Shown here: positions 16,055 to 24,482 of the stretch, piece after piece
How the letters are laid out: every line of letters begins with the position of its first letter
How positions within the stretch are numbered: position 1 is the first letter of the stretch
DNA from: Halobacteriales archaeon QS_5_68_33
Lineage (GTDB): Archaea > Halobacteriota > Halobacteria > Halobacteriales > Haloarculaceae
Length of the DNA stretch: 63,490 bases
Direction of reading: 5' to 3'
Assembly: GCA_003023785.1 (NCBI GenBank)
Contig: PXRS01000009.1
Coordinates: 1-63,490, forward strand
The notes under the pieces: generated by a model
Databases searched by the model: none
Told to the model about the DNA's origin: nothing
Seen by the model: only the letters and a program-made list of their open reading frames with translations
Made by a program: the position numbers and the translations under genes

Positions 16055-16610
16055 TCTACCCCCACCGTCGCCTTCTCGTGGTACGTCCCTCCCTTGGCGG
16101 ATGCTCGGGGCAGGATGTAGAGTTGACAGTTCGAGTCAGCACAGTAACCGCGACCGCACTCGACGCGCTTCGATGGAAGCCCTCGGCGGGCTCGCTCACG
16201 GCTCCCTTCGGTCGCCGTTCGCGTTTCGAGGCGCTCCCTGCTCACGGCTCCCTCCGGTCGCCGTTCGCTCGTCGAGGCTTCCCTCCGGTCGGCCTCGCAC
16301 CGGTCGCGCCTCGCCCGCGGTCGCTGAGCGGGATATCCTTCCTCGCTTCGCTCGGTCGGATAGTGCCCGCTCAGACGACTCTCCTCCGGCGCGAGCCCGC
16401 CTCGCCCTTCCAGTCCGCCAGGACGGCACTGCACCGCAGGAGCCACACACCTCCCCAGCCGATTCGCTCGCTCCTCCGTCGCTCGCTCATCCCTCGCGCG
16501 GCGCCGTCTCGCCACGAGCGGCTCGATGGCGCGCGCCACCGCCGGCGGTAACTGTGCACGTCGGACCGATAGTGGGCCAGTCTTTTGGGTACACGCCGAC
16601 CAGAGGCCGC
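16055..16610. other. 556-bp region without a convincing gene
   Basis: Contains two imperfect tandem copies of a 39-base unit (16194-16232 and 16240-16278, each GCTCACGGCTCCC...CGAGGC). Similar strings (CTTCGGTCG, CCTCCGGTCG) follow. Frames are open on the minus strand from 16539, but the translation is low-complexity Arg/Glu. Only its last ~35 residues (GYCADSNCQLYILPR to the end at 16051) look protein-like, perhaps the remnant of a zinc protein. Confidence 0.5.
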
Positions 16611-17666
16611 ATGGCCTACGAAATAGCGCTGATCCCCGGTGACGGGATCGGCGAAGAGGTGCTGACCGCCGTCCGGCCGCTCGTCGACGACCTCGCGGCG
16701 TCCGCGGGGTTCGGACTCGACTACACCGACCTTGACTGGGGCAGCGAACGCTACCTCGCCGAGGGCGCGATGATGCCCGAGGACGGGATCGAGACCCTGC
16801 GGAGCCACGACGCGATCCTGCTCGGCGCGGTCGGCCACCCGGACGTCCCGGACCACGTCACCCTGCACGGCCTGATGCTGCCGATCCGCAAGCGCCTGAA
16901 CCAGCAGGTGTGCAAGCGGCCCGCCACGCTTCTGGAGGGCGTCGAGAGCCCGCTGCGGGGCTACGGGGGCGGCGACGTCGACCTGGTCGTCTTCCGGGAG
17001 AACACGGAGGGCGAGTACGCCGACGTCGGCGGGCGCGAACACCGCGGGTTCGACCACGAGGTAGCGGTCCAGAGCGCCGTCTACACCCGCGAGGGGACCG
17101 AGACCGTGGTCCGCGCCGCCTTCGAGGCCGCCGCCGACCGCGAGGGGTACCTCACGAACGTCACGAAATCCAACGCGCAGGCCCACGGGATGGTGTTCTG
17201 GGACGACGTCGTCCGGGAGGTGAGCGAGGACTACCCCGGCGTCGATGTCGAGCGACTGCTCGTCGACGCCGCGGCGATGGACTTCGTGCGCCGGCCGGAG
17301 GAGTTCGACGTCGTGGTCGCCTCCAACCTGTTCGGGGACGTCCTCACCGACCTGGGCGCTATCGTCACCGGAAGTCTCGGACTCGCGCCCTCGGCGAACC
17401 TCGCGCTCGACGGCGACGCCCCCTCGATGTTCGAACCGGTCCACGGCAGCGCGCCCGACATCGCCGGCGAGGGGATCGCGAACCCGCTGGCGACCGTCCG
17501 CTCGGTCGCGATGCTGCTCGACCACCTCGGCGAGTCGGCGGCCGGGACACGCCTGGAAGACGCCGTCGCGGACCAGCTCGCCGACCCCGACGCGCCCCGG
17601 ACGCCGGACCTCGGCGGCGACGCCGGCACCGATGCGGTGGTCGCGGCCCTCCGGGAACGACTCTGA
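16611..17666 (+). CDS. Isopropylmalate/isocitrate dehydrogenase family (tartrate or D-malate dehydrogenase-like)
   Basis: A 351-residue NAD-dependent beta-decarboxylating hydroxyacid dehydrogenase. Motifs are IPGDGIGEEV, the substrate-arginine loop LHGLMLPIRKRLNQQVCKRPA, YADVGGREH, the catalytic Lys/Asp segments (TKSNAQ, NLFGDVLTDLG), and the nucleotide loop FEPVHGSAPDIAG. The LHGLMLPIRK loop resembles tartrate/D-malate dehydrogenases more than LeuB. No leu or TCA genes flank it. It is convergent with an FAH-family hydrolase gene. Confidence 0.85.
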   Translation: MAYEIALIPGDGIGEEVLTAVRPLVDDLAASAGFGLDYTDLDWGSERYLAEGAMMPEDGIETLRSHDAILLGAVGHPDVPDHVTLHGLMLPIRKRLNQQVCKRPATLLEGVESPLRGYGGGDVDLVVFRENTEGEYADVGGREHRGFDHEVAVQSAVYTREGTETVVRAAFEAAADREGYLTNVTKSNAQAHGMVFWDDVVREVSEDYPGVDVERLLVDAAAMDFVRRPEEFDVVVASNLFGDVLTDLGAIVTGSLGLAPSANLALDGDAPSMFEPVHGSAPDIAGEGIANPLATVRSVAMLLDHLGESAAGTRLEDAVADQLADPDAPRTPDLGGDAGTDAVVAALRERL

Positions 17667-17712
17667 CCGGCGGGATCCGCGCCGGGACCGTCCGGCGAGG
17701 CCCCGGCGACCG

Positions 17713-18534
17713 CTACCGCACCACGTCGGCGGTGACCGTTCCGACCCCCTCGACCTCGGCCCGGACTGAATCGCCGGGTTCGACCGGGTGGGCGCCGGGC
17801 GTCCCCGTCGAGATGAGGTCGCCGGGTTCGAGCGTCATCACCCGCGAGTGGAATGCCACGAGTTCCCGCGGCGAGAAGTGCATGTTCGCGACGCGGTTCT
17901 CGGCGACCGCGTCGTCGTTCACGACGGTCCTGACGGCCGTCTCGGGCGGCGGCAACTCGCCGTCGCACGCGGCGATCCGGGGTCCGACGACGAGGAACGT
18001 GTCGTAACTCTTCGCCCGGGTGAGAAACCGGGGGTTGCGCTGGAGGACGTCCTCCGCGGTCACGTCGATGACGGGGACGTAGCCGGCGACGACCCCGGGG
18101 ACCGCCGCTGGGTCGAGGTCCCGGCAGGTGCGACCAACCACGACCGCCAGTTCCGCCTCCGCCGTGACGCGCTCGGACTCGCGCTCCGGCGGTAGACGGA
18201 TCGGACCGCCCGGCCCCGTCGCGGCGGTGGCGGGCTTGAAGAAACTCGCCGGTTCGTCGGGGCTGTCCTCGTCCAGGTCGGCCGCGTGGTCGGCGTAGTT
18301 GAGGCCGATACCCAGCAGTTTCCCGGGGTCGGCGAGCGGGCTCGCGAAGCGTACCTCGGAGGGCGGGACCCGACTGGCGCTGGCCGCGCCGGGGTCGGGG
18401 AGCCCGCCGGGAGCGTGTCCGAGCGCGTCGCGCACCGTCCGCAGCGAGGGGTCGGCGCTCGAAAGCGGCACGTAGCCGTCGTCGTCACCGAGCAGCGCGC
18501 GCCCGTCGGCGTCGCGGGCGAGATACCGGTCCAT
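17713..18534 (-). CDS. Fumarylacetoacetate hydrolase family protein
   Basis: A 273-residue FAH-superfamily enzyme, which cleaves or isomerises beta-diketo or 2-oxo acids at a divalent metal site. Features are GKLLGIGLNYADHAAD, the FFKP loop, the metal Glu residues in TAEAELAVVVGR, and the C-terminal GDLISTGTPGA. ATG 18534 (MDRYLARD) gives the family length. Substrate is unknown; it may handle an aromatic or sugar-acid degradation intermediate. Confidence 0.88.
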   Translation of the reverse strand: MDRYLARDADGRALLGDDDGYVPLSSADPSLRTVRDALGHAPGGLPDPGAASASRVPPSEVRFASPLADPGKLLGIGLNYADHAADLDEDSPDEPASFFKPATAATGPGGPIRLPPERESERVTAEAELAVVVGRTCRDLDPAAVPGVVAGYVPVIDVTAEDVLQRNPRFLTRAKSYDTFLVVGPRIAACDGELPPPETAVRTVVNDDAVAENRVANMHFSPRELVAFHSRVMTLEPGDLISTGTPGAHPVEPGDSVRAEVEGVGTVTADVVR

Positions 18535-18643
18535 ACGCCCGGGGCGGCCCGCGGCGGCATCAAGGTTCGCCACTCCTGTCCCGTGGACGGGAGACGACGG
18601 CCGGGGGGACGGGGCTTTTGTCGCTCGAAACCCAGATGAGAGC

Positions 18644-19765
18644 GTGGACAGACTCGGCGTCGTCGTCGCTGCCCTGGTACTGGCAAGCGGGTGCAACGCC
18701 ATCGGCGGGACCGCCCCGGCGCCGACCGAGACGGTCACGCCGGTCGCCGTGCCGACCGTCGAGACGACCGAACCGACCGCGACCGACCGGCCGGACTGCG
18801 CGGCGCCCCGACCGGGCCCGGCACCGGTTTCGACGCCGCCGCCCCGGACCGACCCCGCGGCGCTCCCGGGCGAGGGCGACCGGATCAACGGGACGGAACT
18901 GGCGCGGCTCCACGGGCGCGCGCTGTCGAACTACAGTTACTACCTCCGGGCGGGGTCCAGCGGCGAGGTGTGGTCGCTGCCGGACGCGGCGGCGTTCGCC
19001 TACGAGGGGACGGGGCTGGGCGTCGAGTCGCCGTGGGCCTACGCGGTCGACGAACGACTGTACACCCTGGAGACCGACAACGGGCAACTCGTCCTCGACG
19101 AGCACCCCTACGGGAGCGACGCGCCGGCCCGCGAGCGATTGCGGCGCGTGCTGACCGGCGAGCGGTGGCTGACGGACCTCGTCGGGCAGTACAACTACAC
19201 CGTCGCCGGGACTGACAGCTACCGGGGGACGGACGTGCGCGTCCTCGAGGACACGCTCGAACACCCGGTGTTGCGCCGGCCGGACCCCCGGGCCGTGGCG
19301 CTCCTTTATCTCAACTCGACGCTGTACGTCGACCGCCACGGGATCGTCCGCGGCGTCGAACACGTCGAACGGCTCAGGTACGGTCCGGACACGGGCATCC
19401 CGAACGAGACGCGGGTGACGACGTTCGACGTCGACCGCGTCGGGACCGCCGACCTCCACCGCCCGGCCGCCTTCTGCGTGAGCGAACCGTCCGCGATGCG
19501 CACCGCGACGCCGACCCGGGGCGAGAACGCGACCGTCATCGGCTCGTCGATAGAGGGAGCGAACGGCACCGGGACCCCGACCGGCCGAACGACGACTGAG
19601 GGCGGGGCGAACGCGTCGACGCCGACCTCCACCCCGACCCCCGGGCACACGCCGACCGCTCCCGGGACCGGCGGGTACCGCCGACGGAGACGCCACCGGA
19701 GCCGTCGGGCCTGTTTTGACCGTCCGGTCACAACGGCCGGCATGGACAGGACGTGGTGGCCGTGA
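18644..19765 (+). CDS. Haloarchaeal lipoprotein (DUF7537-like)
   Basis: A 373-residue exported lipoprotein. The short hydrophobic signal ends in lipobox LASGC (Cys about residue 17), followed by a Thr/Pro-rich linker and a compact domain with LARLHGRALSNYSYYLRAGS and a long Tyr/Asp-rich sheet region. A second Thr/Pro linker precedes a very basic C-terminus (GGYRRRRRHRSRR), which is odd for a surface protein and may reflect a late frameshift. GTG start at 18644. It overlaps the photolyase gene by 13 bases. Role unknown. Confidence 0.7.
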   Translation: MDRLGVVVAALVLASGCNAIGGTAPAPTETVTPVAVPTVETTEPTATDRPDCAAPRPGPAPVSTPPPRTDPAALPGEGDRINGTELARLHGRALSNYSYYLRAGSSGEVWSLPDAAAFAYEGTGLGVESPWAYAVDERLYTLETDNGQLVLDEHPYGSDAPARERLRRVLTGERWLTDLVGQYNYTVAGTDSYRGTDVRVLEDTLEHPVLRRPDPRAVALLYLNSTLYVDRHGIVRGVEHVERLRYGPDTGIPNETRVTTFDVDRVGTADLHRPAAFCVSEPSAMRTATPTRGENATVIGSSIEGANGTGTPTGRTTTEGGANASTPTSTPTPGHTPTAPGTGGYRRRRRHRSRRACFDRPVTTAGMDRTWWP

Positions 19766-21333
19766 CCGTGCTCGTCCTCGGCGACCAGCTCACCCGGCAG
19801 GTCGGCCCGGTCGCCGAACGGGACGACCCCGTCCTCATGGTGGAGGCGGCCGAGTTCGCACGCAAGCTCCCCTATCACCCGCACAAGCTCGTCGCCGTCT
19901 TCGGCGCGATGCGCCACTACCGCGACGCGCTCCGCGCCGGCGGTCGAACCGTGTACTACCGCCGGGCCGAAACGTTCCGGGAGGGCTTCGAGGCGCACTT
20001 CGCCGCCCGCCCGGGGGACGGACTCGTCGTGATGGCCCCGCCGAGTCACGGCGCGGCCGACCGACTCCGGACGCTGGTCGAAGACTGCGGCGGCACGCTC
20101 GACGTGGTCGAGAACGACCTGTTTCTGTCGACGCCCGCCGAGTTCGACGAGTGGACGGGCGACGACGGCGACGCCGAACTGCCCCGCCAGGAGGCGTTCT
20201 ACCGGTGGATGCGCCGGCGAACCGGCTACCTGATGGACGGCGACGAACCGGCTGGCGGCGAGTGGAACTACGACGAGGCGAACAGGGAGACGCCGCCGAC
20301 CGACGACGACCCGCCCGACCCGCCGACGTTCGAACCAGACGAGACCACTCGCGAGGTCCGACGATGGGTCGAGGAAACCTTCGACGGCGGGTACGCCGAC
20401 CCGCCCTACGGCGGGGAGTGGGCCGACCCCGGACCCTTTCGATGGCCGGTCACCCGCGAGGGGGCCGGGCGCGCGCTGGCGACGTTCGTCGACGAGCGAC
20501 TCCCCGCGTTCGGCGACTACCAGGACGCCATGCTGGGCGAGGAGTGGGCGCTGCACCACTCGCTGCTGTCGGTCCCGTTAAACCTCGGCCTGTTGCACCC
20601 CCGCGAGGTGATCGAGGCGGCGGTGACGGCCTACCGCGAGCGGGACCTGCCGCTCAACAGCGTCGAAGGGTTCGTCCGGCAGGTGCTGGGCTGGCGCGAG
20701 TTCATGCGCCACGCCTACCGCCGGGAGATGCCCGGGATGGCGACGGCCGACCAGCTCGACGCCGGGGGTGGTCTCCCCGACTTCTACTGGACCGGCGAGA
20801 CGGACATGGCCTGTCTGTCTGACGTTCTCGCGGGCGTCCGGACGCGGGGGTACAGCCACCACATCGAGCGGCTGATGATACTCTCGAATTTCGCGACGCT
20901 CGCGGGCGTGGAGCCGGCGGCGCTGGACCGGTGGTTTCACGCGGCCTACGTCGACGCCTTCGACTGGGTGACCACGCCCAACGTCGTCGGGATGGGGACC
21001 TTCGGGACCGACGCGGTGTCGACGAAGCCGTACGTGTCCTCGGCGAACTACGTCGACCGGATGAGCGACTACTGCGGCGGCTGCGCCTACGACCCCGACG
21101 CGACGACCGGCGAGCAGGCCTGCCCGTTCAATGCCCTCTACTGGGACTTTCTCGACCGCCACGAGGAGCGCCTGCGGTCGAACCACCGGATGGGGCTGGT
21201 CTACTCGCATCTCGACCGGAAGGACGACGAGGAACTGGCGGCCATCCGCGAGCGCGCGGCGACGCTCCGCGAGCGACTGCGGGCGGACGGGAGCGCGCGT
21301 CCGGAGACCGGCCTCGATACGTTCGAATCCTGA
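19753..21333 (+). CDS. Cryptochrome/photolyase-related Fe-S flavoprotein
   Basis: A 526-residue protein of the Fe-S bacterial cryptochrome/photolyase group (COG3046), whose studied members repair (6-4) photoproducts using FAD and a 4Fe-4S cluster. Cluster cysteines fit MACLSDV (about residue 355), CGGC (about 441-444) and ACPFN (about 456). The FAD region includes GYSHHIERLMILSNFATLAG and WFHAAYVDAFDWV. GTG 19753 or GTG 19762 could start it. The TGA stop (21331-21333) is also the target triplet of a family C palindromic element. Confidence 0.9.
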   Translation: MVAVTVLVLGDQLTRQVGPVAERDDPVLMVEAAEFARKLPYHPHKLVAVFGAMRHYRDALRAGGRTVYYRRAETFREGFEAHFAARPGDGLVVMAPPSHGAADRLRTLVEDCGGTLDVVENDLFLSTPAEFDEWTGDDGDAELPRQEAFYRWMRRRTGYLMDGDEPAGGEWNYDEANRETPPTDDDPPDPPTFEPDETTREVRRWVEETFDGGYADPPYGGEWADPGPFRWPVTREGAGRALATFVDERLPAFGDYQDAMLGEEWALHHSLLSVPLNLGLLHPREVIEAAVTAYRERDLPLNSVEGFVRQVLGWREFMRHAYRREMPGMATADQLDAGGGLPDFYWTGETDMACLSDVLAGVRTRGYSHHIERLMILSNFATLAGVEPAALDRWFHAAYVDAFDWVTTPNVVGMGTFGTDAVSTKPYVSSANYVDRMSDYCGGCAYDPDATTGEQACPFNALYWDFLDRHEERLRSNHRMGLVYSHLDRKDDEELAAIRERAATLRERLRADGSARPETGLDTFES

Positions 21334-21444
21334 TACTGTCGGACACAAGTACGTGAACGTGCTCGTCGACGTTCGGGGACATGCGTCTCGAAGACACCGA
21401 AACAGTCACCGGAGCGGTGGCATCACTTGTGTCCGACAGTACGA
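21331..21444. repeat. Family C palindromic element, copy 1
   Basis: Core 21334-21441 starts TACTGTCGGACACAAGT and ends ACTTGTGTCCGACAGTA, a 17-base perfect inverted repeat. Its left flank TGA is the stop codon of the photolyase gene; the right flank is CGA. It aligns along its length with the reverse complement of the copy at 35653-35766. Confidence 0.88.
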
Positions 21445-21499
21445 ACGAGGCGCACATCACCCGGTCCGGGCCGGTCATCACTCGACCCTGGCCGGCCCG

Positions 21500-21784
21500 T
21501 TACCCGACAGTCAGGTCGTCGCCGTCGCCGCCGTCGCGCTGGTTCTCGTCCCACTCGATCTCGAACTCGACGCTCAGTTCGCCGGGGCCGTCGGTCGGCC
21601 CCTCGCGCTCGGCTTTCACCTCGAACGTCGGCCGTTCGGGGACCGCCATCGTGACGGAGTCGCCGCCCGCGGAGAGGGCAAGGGGGTCGCCCACCTCCAG
21701 CGCGTCGGCGACGCGGCGGAGGTAGGCGGCGACTTCCGCGCGGTCACGGGCGCTCTCGGACTCGAAGAGGACTTCTTCGGGCAT
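21500..21784 (-). CDS. Amphi-Trp domain protein
   Basis: A 94-residue protein starting MPEEVLFESESARDRAEVAAYLRRVADALE, with the EFEIEWDEN tail typical of the amphi-Trp domain. This small domain is frequent in haloarchaea and has no established function. It is downstream of, and in the same direction as, the DUF4129-DUF58-DUF7519 genes but separated by 34 bases. Confidence 0.85.
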   Translation of the reverse strand: MPEEVLFESESARDRAEVAAYLRRVADALEVGDPLALSAGGDSVTMAVPERPTFEVKAEREGPTDGPGELSVEFEIEWDENQRDGGDGDDLTVG

Positions 21785-21817
21785 ACGACCCGTAGGTCGG
21801 GCGGGAGGATAAGGCTG

Positions 21818-22330
21818 TCACCTGTTGAGCGCGACGACGAGCACCGCGGCCGCGAGCAGGAGGACGAACAGCGTCGTGACCGGCTGGCGGGTCGGCCCGA
21901 CCCTGAAGAGGACGAACCCGACGATACCGCCGACGAGGCCGACGCCGGCGCCGACCAGGGCGTGCAGCGCCTCGACCCGGAGAGTGTCGGCGTCGCCGCC
22001 GACCTGGTCGCTCAGCGAGACGGCGCTGGTCCCGCTGTCCCAGGCGACGACGGCCGCGACGGTGCCGAACACGACGGTGACCGCGCCGGTCCCCGAGAGC
22101 GCGGCGGCGACGACGCCGCCGAACGCGACCAGGGCGCCGCTATCAACGACGCCGTGTCGCCCCAGTCGGACGCCGGCCAGGAGGACGACGACGCCGCCCA
22201 GCGCCAGGCCGGTCGGGAGCGGCCCGCCGGGGACGCTCGCGACGACGGCGAACGTCCCGGCGAGGCCGGCGACCGCCACCGACCGCCGCGAGGGCCGGCG
22301 GACGAGTTCGTAGCCCGTCACGCCGACCAC
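21818..22330 (-). CDS. Small membrane protein (DUF7519-like), end of DUF58 operon
   Basis: A 170-residue protein made almost wholly of hydrophobic segments (about five helices). It begins at GTG 22330 inside the end of the DUF58 gene (13-base overlap), so it is translationally coupled to it. It matches by position and make-up the DUF7519 proteins that follow DUF58 in haloarchaea. Probably part of the same membrane complex. Confidence 0.75.
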   Translation of the reverse strand: MVGVTGYELVRRPSRRSVAVAGLAGTFAVVASVPGGPLPTGLALGGVVVLLAGVRLGRHGVVDSGALVAFGGVVAAALSGTGAVTVVFGTVAAVVAWDSGTSAVSLSDQVGGDADTLRVEALHALVGAGVGLVGGIVGFVLFRVGPTRQPVTTLFVLLLAAAVLVVALNR

Positions 22331-23763
22331 CGCCGCCTGGCGCGTTCGAGCGCCTCGTACAGCGACTCGTCGTCCGGCCAGTCGATGACCCTGAGGCCCG
22401 TCGCCCGGAGGTCGCTCGTGCGGTTCGAGCGCTCGACCGACGCCAGCGTCCGGCCGACCGTGTCGCGGCGCGTCGGGTCCGGGCTGACGACCGTCACCGG
22501 GTGGCCCCGGACGTGCAACCGGCGGGCGACGTAGGCGGCGGCGCCGTCGACCATCGGCGAGCAGAACACCACCTGCGCGTCGTCGGGAAGGCGGCCCGCG
22601 AGCATCCGGAGGGCCGGTCGGATGTACACCCGCTCGGCCGGCGGCGTCGGCGACAGCGCCGGGTGGGTCGCCAGGAGGTGCCGCGCCTCGGCCTGGTGGG
22701 TCGGCCCCGCGCCCGGCGCCAGCCAGATGTCGTCGTTCGAGAGCGCGGCGACGCCGACGCGGTCGCCCGTGTCCAAAAGCGAGTTGAACATCCGGTGGGT
22801 CGCGTCGATCGACCGCTCGACCGCGTTGCGCCCCTCCTCGCCGGACTGGACGTAGGCCTCCGGACGCAGGTCCAGCAGGAGGACGACCGTCGCCATGCGC
22901 TCCTCGCGGAACTCCATGGTGGCCAGCGACCCGTCGCGAGCGTACTGGTTCCAGTCGATGCGCGAGAGCGGGTCGCCGTGCTGGTACTCCCGGAGGGAGG
23001 CGAACTCGACGCCATCGCCCGCGGTGTCCGTCGACACCCGGCCGACGTACCGGGAGGTGAGCGCGTGCAGCGGGACGGCCTCCGTCGCGTCGACCGGCGG
23101 CACGCAGGTCACCGTCGTCGCCGGCGTCCGCAGGTCGAACTCCCGCTCCTCGCTCCCGCTCGCGTTCCTGACGATGGCGGTCAGCCCATCGAAGGCGTAC
23201 TCGCCGCGGCGGGCCGTCACGGTGTAGGCGAACGTCATCGTCGCGCCCGGGCGCAGCGCGGTGGCCGCCCGCGCCGGCCCCTCGACGACCGAGAGCGCCT
23301 GGGGCACCTGCTCGACCGCCCGCAGGTCCGGCAGCGACGCGTCGCCGGTGTTCGTGACCGACACCGTCACCCGGACCTCGTCGCCGGGTTCCGGCGTCGC
23401 GTCGCTCACCGTCCGCGCGACCGACAGCGACGGCGACGGCGCCGACGCGACGTTCGCGTAGGCCAGGTACGCCACCCCGACGACCGCCGCGAGGACGAGC
23501 GGCCGCGTGCTCGTCGCGACCCCCAGGCCCGCCGTGAGAAAGGACAGGCCCGCGACGCCGACCCAGCGGTTCGTCCGCCGGGTCGTCGCCGGCGACCGGG
23601 TCCCGGACTCCGGTGTCGTCTCGCTCGTCGTCTCGGCTGTCGATCCTCCGGCGGTGTCGGCGGTGGCCTCCGTCCCGCCGTCGGTGGCCGGGGTCGCCGT
23701 TCCGTCGCCGGTCCCCGCCGTCCCGGCCGCGGAGTCGGAGTCATACGGTCGGTTGTAAGTCAT
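22318..23763 (-). CDS. DUF58 domain protein with element-derived N-terminus
   Basis: A 481-residue protein. The first seven residues (MTYNRPY) are encoded by the right arm of a palindromic element; a Thr/Ala-rich linker follows, then two hydrophobic helices, a CARDB/DUF11-like beta domain, and the DUF58 core with SLREYQHGDPLSRIDWNQYARDG and a VWA-like fold. DUF58 proteins work with MoxR ATPases. The ATG (23761-23763) overlaps the preceding gene's stop as ATGA. The next in-frame Met is far inside the protein, so either this ATG or a nearby GTG is used. Confidence 0.88.
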   Translation of the reverse strand: MTYNRPYDSDSAAGTAGTGDGTATPATDGGTEATADTAGGSTAETTSETTPESGTRSPATTRRTNRWVGVAGLSFLTAGLGVATSTRPLVLAAVVGVAYLAYANVASAPSPSLSVARTVSDATPEPGDEVRVTVSVTNTGDASLPDLRAVEQVPQALSVVEGPARAATALRPGATMTFAYTVTARRGEYAFDGLTAIVRNASGSEEREFDLRTPATTVTCVPPVDATEAVPLHALTSRYVGRVSTDTAGDGVEFASLREYQHGDPLSRIDWNQYARDGSLATMEFREERMATVVLLLDLRPEAYVQSGEEGRNAVERSIDATHRMFNSLLDTGDRVGVAALSNDDIWLAPGAGPTHQAEARHLLATHPALSPTPPAERVYIRPALRMLAGRLPDDAQVVFCSPMVDGAAAYVARRLHVRGHPVTVVSPDPTRRDTVGRTLASVERSNRTSDLRATGLRVIDWPDDESLYEALERARRRWSA

Positions 23764-23805
23764 TTCCGGATTTCGTCGAACCGGTCGGCGAAATACCGGT
23801 AATCC
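23741..23805. repeat. Truncated family A element forming a gene junction
   Basis: From 23744, TACGGTCGGTTGTAAGTC and the inner palindrome through AAATACCGGTAATC are present; the second terminal arm is missing. On the minus strand this DNA encodes the last 14 residues of the upstream gene (DYRYFADRFDEIRK), its TGA stop, and the ATG and first residues of DUF58. Confidence 0.85.
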
Positions 23806-24482
23806 GGGTTGAAGAGCGAGGCGAGCGCCGGGTCCGGGTCCGAGGCCGAGTCGTCAGCCTCCTGGTCGGACGCGGCGTCGGCGTCCGACTCGACACCGAG
23901 GGCGACGTCGGCGTCGGGGTCCTGTGGTTCGTCGATGATCCGGGCGAGTTCGTCGGCGACGTGTTCGAGCCGGTGGCTGAACGACGGGCCGGGACGGAGG
24001 TACTCGCGGGCCCGTTCCAGCGGCCCGGTCGAGGGCGAGCCCCCGGTGAACACCGACGCGGCGAAGGCGTCGTCGGTCCAGGTCCCCTCGCGCATGGCGA
24101 GTCTGGCCTCCTCCGGGGAGACCCCGAACCGGCGGACCAGCGTCTCCTCGGTGACGTCGGCCACCTCGTCGCGCAGTCGCTTGCGTTCGGTCACCCGGTA
24201 GCGGGTGATCGAGAGCCGGTCGAACCGGTCGTCGAACTCGTCGCCGGGCGTCGGCAACTCGACGACCTCCTCGGCGTCGGGTGTCTCGGCGTACTGCCGA
24301 CTCGTCGACCGCCGGCGCTGGATCTCTCTGAGCCCGCCAAGCGCGAGCAGGATGCCCAGCACCACGACCAGCCCGCGGTTGGCGGGGATCCCGGTGAGCA
24401 ACCCGGGGGCGAACAGCGCCAGCAGCCCGAGGACGGCCAGCACGGCGCCCAGTCCGGCCGCGACACGCCGTGCGGTGCTCAC
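23760..24482 (-). CDS. DUF7269-like membrane protein with element-derived C-terminus
   Basis: A 240-residue protein with two N-terminal membrane helices (LGAVLAVLGLLALFAPGLLTG and GLVVVLGILLALGGL). A soluble domain follows (SITRYRVTERKRLRDEVADV) and then an Asp/Ser-rich tail. It corresponds to the haloarchaeal DUF7269 position between DUF4129 and DUF58. Its C-terminal DYRYFADRFDEIRK comes from a family A palindromic element. It starts within the last four bases of the DUF4129 gene (ATGA overlap). Confidence 0.8.
   Translation of the reverse strand: MSTARRVAAGLGAVLAVLGLLALFAPGLLTGIPANRGLVVVLGILLALGGLREIQRRRSTSRQYAETPDAEEVVELPTPGDEFDDRFDRLSITRYRVTERKRLRDEVADVTEETLVRRFGVSPEEARLAMREGTWTDDAFAASVFTGGSPSTGPLERAREYLRPGPSFSHRLEHVADELARIIDEPQDPDADVALGVESDADAASDQEADDSASDPDPALASLFNPDYRYFADRFDEIRK

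Noticed and set aside
16051-16539. 162-residue minus-strand frame
   Set aside because: Most of it is translated imperfect tandem repeat; only the C-terminal ~35 residues look protein-like, so no gene was called.
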